A stretch of DNA of 51,257 nucleotides from Oscillospiraceae bacterium. Its GTDB lineage: Bacteria; Bacillota; Clostridia; Oscillospirales; Ruminococcaceae. The stretch is taken from NCBI GenBank assembly GCA_018110825.1, contig JAGBCL010000015.1:1-51257 (forward strand), given 5' to 3'. This document shows positions 46,581-51,257 of this stretch, one piece after another; position 1 is the stretch's first letter, and every line of letters starts with the position of its first letter. A program made the translations under genes and the position numbers. The notes beneath the pieces are model-generated. The model ran no database searches and was not told the origin of the DNA. It saw only the letters and a program-made list of their open reading frames with translations.

Positions 46581-46644
46581 ATCCAACCCGCCAGTGCGTG
46601 AGCACTGGTAGACCCCAGAGCCAGACATTCATTATGCAAATCTG

Positions 46645-46712
46645 CCACTTATAGTTCAAAATCAACCACTTATTAAAAATCGATTGAAACTGTAATAATC
46701 AAATGATATAAT
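46645..46712 (+). promoter_or_regulatory. LytTR operator and promoter
   Basis: CCACTTAT occurs twice, at 46645-46652 and 46666-46673, exactly 21 bases apart (two helical turns), as expected for LytTR-type sites. TTGAAA (46684-46689) and TATAAT (46707-46712), 17 bases apart, follow. The position just upstream of the -35 suggests activation by the downstream regulator. Confidence 0.75.
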
Positions 46713-46736
46713 AAAATCGCAACAGGAGGTGTGGTT

Positions 46737-47177
46737 GTGGAGATAGAAATAAAAATCAATCCCGAATATAAAATTCCGAAAGTGATAGTGTTGACCGACA
46801 AGGTCACAGATGAGGTCAATGCCATAGTTGCAAGGCTGTCTGAGGAAGTGCCGCAGCTTATTTCAGGGTTCAGGGACAACGTGCTGAAAATACTTGAACA
46901 GGAAGAAATTATAAGGGTGTATTCAAGTGACGGAAAAATCATAGCAGTAACCGATGAGGGCGAGTTTTTTCTTCGTCAGCGGCTGTACGAAATGGAAGAA
47001 CGGCTTGACAGTTTAAGGTTCGTGAGAATATCAAATTCGGAGATAATCAATCTGAAAAAAGTGAAAAGCTTTGATATGAGTTTTGTAGGAACAATATGCG
47101 TTTCAATGAGCGATTCGGCGGTTACCTATGTATCGAGAAGATACGTTTCAAAAATCAAAAAAATATTGGGAATATGA
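46737..47177 (+). CDS. LytTR-domain transcriptional regulator
   Basis: I chose the GTG at 46737 (MEIEIKINPEYKIPK) because AGGAGGT ends 6 bases before it; a GTG at 46731 abuts the ribosome-binding site. The 146-residue protein has no response-regulator receiver domain, only an N-terminal segment (about 1-45) and a LytTR DNA-binding domain (EIIRVYSSDGKIIAVTDEGEFFLRQRLYEME...FVRISNSEIINLKKV). This architecture, paired with a DUF3021 membrane protein, is a known two-gene regulatory module that often controls itself. Confidence 0.9.
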   Translation: MEIEIKINPEYKIPKVIVLTDKVTDEVNAIVARLSEEVPQLISGFRDNVLKILEQEEIIRVYSSDGKIIAVTDEGEFFLRQRLYEMEERLDSLRFVRISNSEIINLKKVKSFDMSFVGTICVSMSDSAVTYVSRRYVSKIKKILGI

Positions 47178-47186
47178 GGTGTAGTT

Positions 47187-47636
47187 ATGATAAATAAAAT
47201 TATAAAAAGAGCAATTCCAGGATTTTTTATCGGCATAGCAATAGGTCAGATTATCAGCGTTCTTATCTCGCTGATAGGCGGAAACGGTGAATTTGTAGTA
47301 TGTGCACCTGAATTTACAGAGCAGGTCGGAAACGAGGCAATGGCAGGTGCGATCCAGACGCTTCTTTGCGGAATTATGGGCAGTGGTTTTGCAGTAGCAT
47401 CTGTAATCTGGGAGCTGGATAGCATAAGCATTGCCGCACAGACAGGCATCTGCTTCGGCATCTATGCAGTTGTAATGCTTCCCATCGCCTACTTCACGAA
47501 CTGGATGGAACATTCAGTTGAAGGCGTGCTGAGTTACATCGGAATATTTGCAGCAATATTTGTTGCAGTATGGATTGGTCAGTATTTTGCATGGAAGAAT
47601 AAAATCAAGGCAATAAACGCTAAACTCGGCAATTAA
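47187..47636 (+). CDS. DUF3021 membrane protein, partner of LytTR
   Basis: The 149-residue protein has four hydrophobic segments (about 9-30, 54-72, 82-102, 116-135) and fits DUF3021 in order and length. These proteins typically sit next to small LytTR regulators and inhibit them at the membrane. GAGGTG precedes the ATG, ten bases after the regulator stop. A clear terminator follows. Confidence 0.82.
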   Translation: MINKIIKRAIPGFFIGIAIGQIISVLISLIGGNGEFVVCAPEFTEQVGNEAMAGAIQTLLCGIMGSGFAVASVIWELDSISIAAQTGICFGIYAVVMLPIAYFTNWMEHSVEGVLSYIGIFAAIFVAVWIGQYFAWKNKIKAINAKLGN

Positions 47637-47641
47637 ATCAG

Positions 47642-47673
47642 ATGGCGGATACGCAAAAGTATCCGCCATTTTT
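47642..47673 (+). terminator. Terminator of the LytTR module
   Basis: The perfect 11-base stem ATGGCGGATAC/GTATCCGCCAT has a 6-base loop, followed by T residues. Confidence 0.9.
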
Positions 47674-47687
47674 GTGTTCCGCAACAA

Positions 47688-47747
47688 TCCCGACGGCATA
47701 TTCTCTGCCGTAAAAGCAATATACAATCAGAATATATATTACTTTAA
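47688..47747. repeat. 60-base direct repeat, copy 2
   Basis: This is the same sequence and orientation as 46521-46580 apart from the loop bases. The two copies bracket the LytTR-DUF3021 module. Between here and 48073 I see only AT-rich sequence and the promoter at 47976. Confidence 0.85.
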
Positions 47748-47975
47748 TACACCACCGCCGTCACGCAGGTTACGGATGTGTATTTTGTAAAATTTTATCT
47801 TAATTATACTATTCGTAAATTTGCTCCTTAGTAAAAATTCAAATAACAACTAAGTGCTCAAACAGTGGAAACACCGTTAAAAAACAGCAATGCGGAAGGC
47901 GTTTTATGAGAAATTTATGTCTAATTTGCACAATAATTTGCTTGTAAATTCAGAAGAAAACTTTGCTCATTTTAA

Positions 47976-48004
47976 TAGACATTCATAAATTTGAGTGCTA
48001 TAAT
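47976..48004 (+). promoter_or_regulatory. Promoter of the 53-residue gene
   Basis: TAGACA (47976-47981) and TATAAT (47999-48004) have a 17-base spacer and a TG one base before the -10. Three TAACAT words occur in the leader before the gene. Confidence 0.75.
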
Positions 48005-48073
48005 GACAACTAAGCCGTAACATTTTATGTTAACATTCGTAGTAACATCTGAGTCCGTCAAAGGAGTACCGAC

Positions 48074-48235
48074 ATGAACAATTTCAATCAAGAAGAAATC
48101 CCGCAATATGTTATCGAAGGTCTCGCTCGAATGATTCTTCCCGAGCTTCGCAAGTTTTACGAAAGCGAAGAAGGCAAGGAATTCTTTGAAAAGTGTAAGG
48201 CTGAAAATATGCCTGACACTGAGAGTGAGAAGTAA
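48074..48235 (+). CDS. Small acidic protein, 53 residues
   Basis: AAAGGAG precedes the ATG by 8 bases. The protein reads MNNFNQEEIPQYVIEGLARM at the start and ends MPDTESEK. It is helical and acidic. It has its own promoter and a terminator. I do not recognise a family. Its place just before the mobilisation genes suggests an element function. Confidence 0.65.
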   Translation: MNNFNQEEIPQYVIEGLARMILPELRKFYESEEGKEFFEKCKAENMPDTESEK

Positions 48236-48262
48236 TTCGGCATATGGGATTTTAAGAAGTGC

Positions 48263-48300
48263 AGCCCTGTTATGCCGAGTAGGTATAGCAGGGCTTTGTG
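48263..48300 (+). terminator. Terminator after the 53-residue gene
   Basis: The stem AGCCCTG/CAGGGCT is extended by weaker pairs, followed by TTTGTGTTTG. Confidence 0.7.
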
Positions 48301-48379
48301 TTTGTAAGGAAATATTTTATTTGATATGCACAGCGCAAAGCTGATGACATAAATTTATGACGAAAGGAGGTTTCCTTTT

Positions 48380-48736
48380 ATGGGTAACAGAAAGGAAATC
48401 AAACAGCAGCTTTTGAAAATTCAGAAAGAAGAGCAGAAAAAAATGCAGGAGTACGTAGTAAGCGAACTGGAAGAAAAGCTTGAATGTCTCCCCACTCTGA
48501 TTTATCAGAATGGAGCTATGTGCAGCATCATTCGTTCGTTGCCGAACGATGAACTGAAAATTGTGTTAAAAGAGATTTTCAGTTCAACTGAATTTATTAA
48601 CTGGTTCAAGGCAACAATCGAAGGAAGTACAGAGCTTGCAAAGAAGCGCCAGTCTAAAGTTGATAAGGCTGAAAAGCGTAAGCGTAATTCAGCGGTGAAG
48701 GCGCAGGCTGTTCCGACTGACGAAATCACCCCTTAA
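48380..48736 (+). CDS. Small basic-tailed protein of the mobilisation region
   Basis: The 118-residue protein has AAAGGAGG ahead of the ATG. The N-terminal helix (EIKQQLLKIQKEEQKKMQEY) looks coiled-coil, a middle part contains SIIRSLPNDELKIVLKEIF, and the C-terminal tail is Lys/Arg-rich (KKRQSKVDKAEKRKRNS). I recognise no domain. Its location upstream of the oriT-like region and its basic tail would fit a relaxosome DNA-binding accessory, which is inference. Confidence 0.6.
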   Translation: MGNRKEIKQQLLKIQKEEQKKMQEYVVSELEEKLECLPTLIYQNGAMCSIIRSLPNDELKIVLKEIFSSTEFINWFKATIEGSTELAKKRQSKVDKAEKRKRNSAVKAQAVPTDEITP

Positions 48737-48752
48737 GCGGAACAGCCCTAAA

Positions 48753-48850
48753 ACTAATAACCAATAAAAACTGCTGACAAAAAATCTTCGCACAATCAAT
48801 AACGCAAGATTATGTTTGATTTTTTGTGCAGTTTAAAATTGGTTATTAGT
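48753..48850. other. 98-base long-stem inverted repeat
   Basis: The outer arms ACTAATAACCAAT (48753-48765) and ATTGGTTATTAGT (48838-48850) are perfect. Inside, AAACTGC (48768) pairs with GCAGTTT (48828-48834) and ACAAAAAATC (48777) pairs with GATTTTTTGT (48818-48827), giving about 30 base pairs in all with small bulges and a loop near 31 bases. It may be a terminator, an antisense RNA or part of oriT. Confidence 0.7.
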
Positions 48851-48903
48851 TATGAAAGGGGTCGCAGGGGAAAACGTTTGAATTTTTTCAAATGTTGTCC
48901 CCC

Positions 48904-48941
48904 GCAAGTATAGGGTTGCCGCACCGCAACCCTATACTTGC
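48904..48941. other. Candidate origin of transfer (oriT)
   Basis: A perfect 16-base inverted repeat, GCAAGTATAGGGTTGC and its complement, with loop CGCACC, lies 60 bases upstream of the MobC-like and relaxase genes. Relaxases of this class nick next to such hairpins. The nick site cannot be read with certainty. A smaller hairpin (AACGTTTGAA/TTCAAATGTT) precedes it. Confidence 0.7.
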
Positions 48942-49000
48942 ACTTTTGTGATAGTGAGCGGAAATGACAATTTTTATGACAGGATGGAGGAAGTCAGTTT

Positions 49001-49525
49001 ATGGATACAAAAGCAATTGCGATGGATTATGACATTGTGGATTTCGGCGAGCAGCTTGTTCCTGTTACAGTGCGTTTACCGGAGAATGTATATTTTCAGC
49101 TGAAGGAACTTGCTGAAATATTTTCGCTTAGTTTTGCTTCGGTTGCAAGAATTACATTGGAAGCAAATCTTGAAAATTATCTTGGCACTGTAAAATATAT
49201 TGACAAGGAACAGGCTGATAAAATCAGTGAAGCTGTGCGTGAGCTTACCGCTGAATGCAGAGAGATAAAAAACCACATAAAGCGTATCGGAATCAACTAC
49301 AATCAGGAGATAAGATTAAAAAATATAACACAGAAATATCATGATGTGTTGAATGATAAAACTGCAAGCGAACATCGTAGACTTGAAGCAAGAAAAGAAT
49401 ATGAAGATGCAGTGAAAAGTATAGATGATACTTGTCTAAACAAAACGGAACTTACAGAGTTGCTTGAACGTTTTGAAGCAGCGGCGGATAAAGCGGAGAA
49501 ACTGGCATGGCTTATTCATCAGTAA
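49001..49525 (+). CDS. MobC-like relaxosome accessory protein
   Basis: The 174-residue protein has an N-terminal ribbon-helix-helix-like part (LVPVTVRLPENVYFQLKELAEIFSLSFASVARITLE) and the MobC-type motif EIKNHIKRIGINYNQ, followed by a long coiled coil. It likely binds oriT and helps the relaxase. Its end overlaps the relaxase start by 19 bases in a different frame. GGAGGAAG precedes the ATG. Confidence 0.8.
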   Translation: MDTKAIAMDYDIVDFGEQLVPVTVRLPENVYFQLKELAEIFSLSFASVARITLEANLENYLGTVKYIDKEQADKISEAVRELTAECREIKNHIKRIGINYNQEIRLKNITQKYHDVLNDKTASEHRRLEARKEYEDAVKSIDDTCLNKTELTELLERFEAAADKAEKLAWLIHQ

Positions 49526-50880
49526 AGAGAGTTGCCTGTGGATACTCTGCGTTGCATTATGTGATTTATGAGCACGGACACAACGGACATGAAAAGCGAA
49601 ACGCAGTGCTTACAGCAATAAATATGTGCAGAAAAGTTCCGTATGAAATACAGATGAACAGGTATTGGCGCAGAGCAAGGTCAAATCATAAAATACAGAT
49701 TATTGCAATAGTGCAGTCCTTTTCAAAGAAAGAATTTGACCCAAAGAACGAGGGTGACATTCTTAAAGCAAATCAAGTGGGACAGCAGCTTGTGAATGAA
49801 CATTTCAAAGGCAGACAGGCGTTGGTCTGTACACAGATTGACGGCAAGAAAGGTTACGTTCATAATCACATTCTTATCAATGATGTTTCAATGATTGATT
49901 TGAAAGGTTGTACAAAACAACAGTATTATTACAAGAACATTGAGATATGGACGGATGAAATCACACAGGAGTATACCATACTCGATTTGGGTGAGAAAAA
50001 CGCCGAGGAAAAGGTCACACGAACAGAACGTGCGAAACGTGAAAAGGGCGAGTATGTATATAGAGATGACATACGGGAACGAGTGTTGGCAGCAATGAAA
50101 AATTCTGCAAGTGAGGAAGATTATTTCCGTAGGTTAAGTAAAAACGGTATTGGTGTAAAAAAGAAAAACTCTCCGAAGTACGGAGAGCATTATGTGTATG
50201 AGCTTCTGGATTTTTCTAAAGTTCCCGAAGGAACAAAGCTACCCAAGCACGGCAATCGTTCCGCACGTTCATACAAGCTTGGAACACTTTACGGACCTGA
50301 AGCACTTCAGGTAGAAATTGAACGTTTTAATCGGATTATGAAGAAGATTGAAGAGGAAGGTACTTTTACACTTGATATATCAATCGATATGCCGACAACA
50401 TCGGTTAAGGTTGAGAAAGAAACTGTTCAGCCTACAGCTGTTACTGTACCCGAAATATCATACGAAACTGTATCAACACCCGTTGAAATTGAAGCTGAAG
50501 AGCAGGAAATTGAATATGTATCCAAACATAAAAAGACAATGTCAGCCGAAGAAAAAGCAACAGAAGAAATTTCTGTAACTGCACCTGTTTCGCAGGTTGA
50601 AGTCCAGCGAGCTGGAGTCCAGCTTGAACAGCAGGTGGTTGTTCCGTTTCTGATTATTGATGATGAGGACGACGATGACGATGAAATCGTCAAGGAAGTT
50701 GAGAAATATCCGAAACAGAAAAAATCGCAGGAAAATTTCTTTGTAAAGGCTAAATGGAAGATTAAGGAAAAGGTGGAAAGCAAGCAGAGAAATCTTTCAA
50801 ACAGGTTTAGAAAGCTGCCGTTTAGTGATGTTTCGGAGGGTGTGGATAAGGATAAAGATGATAGGGATTTGGGTGAATAA
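49507..50880 (+). CDS. Relaxase/mobilisation nuclease (MobA/VirD2 type)
   Basis: The relaxase nicks oriT and leads the strand into the recipient. It has 457 residues. The metal-binding HxH motif is at H119 and H121 in GYVHNHILIN, preceded by the QALVCTQIDG strand. Candidate catalytic tyrosines are in the N-terminal CGYSALHYVIYEHGH segment. After about residue 290 the protein turns low-complexity and acidic (IIDDEDDDDDEI) with a basic C-terminus, a likely coupling-protein contact region. It is translationally coupled to the MobC-like gene. Confidence 0.9.
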   Translation: MAYSSVKRVACGYSALHYVIYEHGHNGHEKRNAVLTAINMCRKVPYEIQMNRYWRRARSNHKIQIIAIVQSFSKKEFDPKNEGDILKANQVGQQLVNEHFKGRQALVCTQIDGKKGYVHNHILINDVSMIDLKGCTKQQYYYKNIEIWTDEITQEYTILDLGEKNAEEKVTRTERAKREKGEYVYRDDIRERVLAAMKNSASEEDYFRRLSKNGIGVKKKNSPKYGEHYVYELLDFSKVPEGTKLPKHGNRSARSYKLGTLYGPEALQVEIERFNRIMKKIEEEGTFTLDISIDMPTTSVKVEKETVQPTAVTVPEISYETVSTPVEIEAEEQEIEYVSKHKKTMSAEEKATEEISVTAPVSQVEVQRAGVQLEQQVVVPFLIIDDEDDDDDEIVKEVEKYPKQKKSQENFFVKAKWKIKEKVESKQRNLSNRFRKLPFSDVSEGVDKDKDDRDLGE

Positions 50881-50928
50881 TTGATATTTCCGGTAATATC
50901 TTTTCTGAGTACATATAAGAATTATACA

Positions 50929-51066
50929 ATGACTCTTTCAAGCACAGACTTCAATATATATCTGTACCAAAATTCAAACTTCATTGACATCAATTCAGCA
51001 TATGAAATGGGATACTTAGATGAAAGCGATATTGAAGCAATAGCCTATTATGTAAATCTGGGATAA
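50929..51066 (+). pseudogene. C-terminal gene remnant near the right edge of the element
   Basis: A 45-residue frame from the ATG at 50929 (MTLSSTDFNIYLYQNSNFID...) has no ribosome-binding site and resembles the tail of larger proteins ending in a helix such as INSAYEMGYLDESDIEAIAYY. It may be the end of a chromosomal gene cut by integration or a short element gene. Confidence is low. Confidence 0.35.
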
Positions 51067-51105
51067 CACATCACCAAACTGTAAATATATGTAACCGATT
51101 TGTCA

Positions 51106-51134
51106 TTGTAACAGAGTGAAACAAGATGTATAAT
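51106..51134 (+). promoter_or_regulatory. Promoter of the lipoprotein gene
   Basis: TTGTAA (51106-51111) and TATAAT (51129-51134) have a 17-base spacer and lie 31 bases before the start. Confidence 0.75.
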
Positions 51135-51165
51135 TTAAGAAAGTACAAAAATCAGGGGTGACTTT

Positions 51166-51257
51166 ATGAGAAAGAAATTGCTTGTTCTTATGGCTGCGGC
51201 GGTGCTTCTTACCGCGTGTACGGAGAATAAAAGCGAAGGGGAAGCCGCAAGCAGCGA
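51166..51257 (+). CDS. Lipoprotein, truncated by the window end
   Basis: The frame begins MRKKLLVLMAAAVLLTACTE: a lysine-rich n-region, a hydrophobic core and the lipobox LTAC with cysteine at position 18, so it is probably exported and lipid-anchored. GGGGTG precedes the ATG. Only 30 codons are visible, ending in a Ser/Glu/Ala-rich linker, so the function cannot be given. It probably belongs to the chromosome beyond the element. Confidence 0.8.
   Translation, partial: MRKKLLVLMAAAVLLTACTENKSEGEAASS

Noticed and set aside
40150-51100. Prophage
   Set aside because: No capsid, terminase, portal, tail or lysis genes are visible. The recombinase is accompanied by relaxase and coupling protein, which fits a mobilizable element.

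Overview
This is the replication-origin region of a low-GC anaerobic Firmicute, most likely a Ruminococcus-like member of the Oscillospiraceae (Clostridia). The evidence is the dnaA-dnaN-yaaA-recF-remB-gyrB-gyrA cluster, the rpmH-rnpA-yidD-yidC-jag-mnmE-mnmG-rsmG-parA-parB cluster, a spoVS gene, and a single-chain pyruvate:ferredoxin oxidoreductase typical of strict anaerobes. Species cannot be fixed from the sequence alone.

Layout. 1-7 kb: dnaB, tilS, ftsH, ymdB and spoVS on the + strand. 7-9.7 kb: a small membrane protein and the serine pathway genes serC-serA on the - strand. 10-20.7 kb: dnaA, an 880-base oriC region with a DnaA-trio-like unwinding signal, then dnaN, yaaA, recF, remB, gyrB, a YcxB-like gene and gyrA. 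20.9-24.5 kb: nifJ on the - strand. 25-36.5 kb: the rpmH-to-parB block, which is not next to dnaA as it usually is, with parS-like palindromes and a second ParB. 36.5-40 kb: an AGCS symporter, a PH-domain membrane pair and two tRNA genes (Met, Glu).

From the tRNA-Glu gene to about 51 kb lies an integrated mobile element. It has a large serine recombinase and its XRE regulator, a DUF6809-like protein, two SpoVG paralogues, a possible cargo gene, a VirD4-type coupling protein, a ClpP-like protease, a LytTR-DUF3021 module, an oriT-like hairpin, a MobC-like protein and a relaxase. No VirB4-like mating-pore ATPase is visible, so it looks mobilizable rather than self-transmissible. A lipoprotein gene starts at the right edge of the window.

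The most unusual signal is in the gaps between chromosomal genes. At least three families of palindromic repeats fill them. In two families the linkers and loops are conserved between copies while the stems differ by compensating changes on both arms. Several copies carry parS-like sites, and some reach into the 3' ends of dnaN, remB and yidD. The element adds 60-base direct repeats flanking the LytTR module and a tandem operator 21 bases apart.
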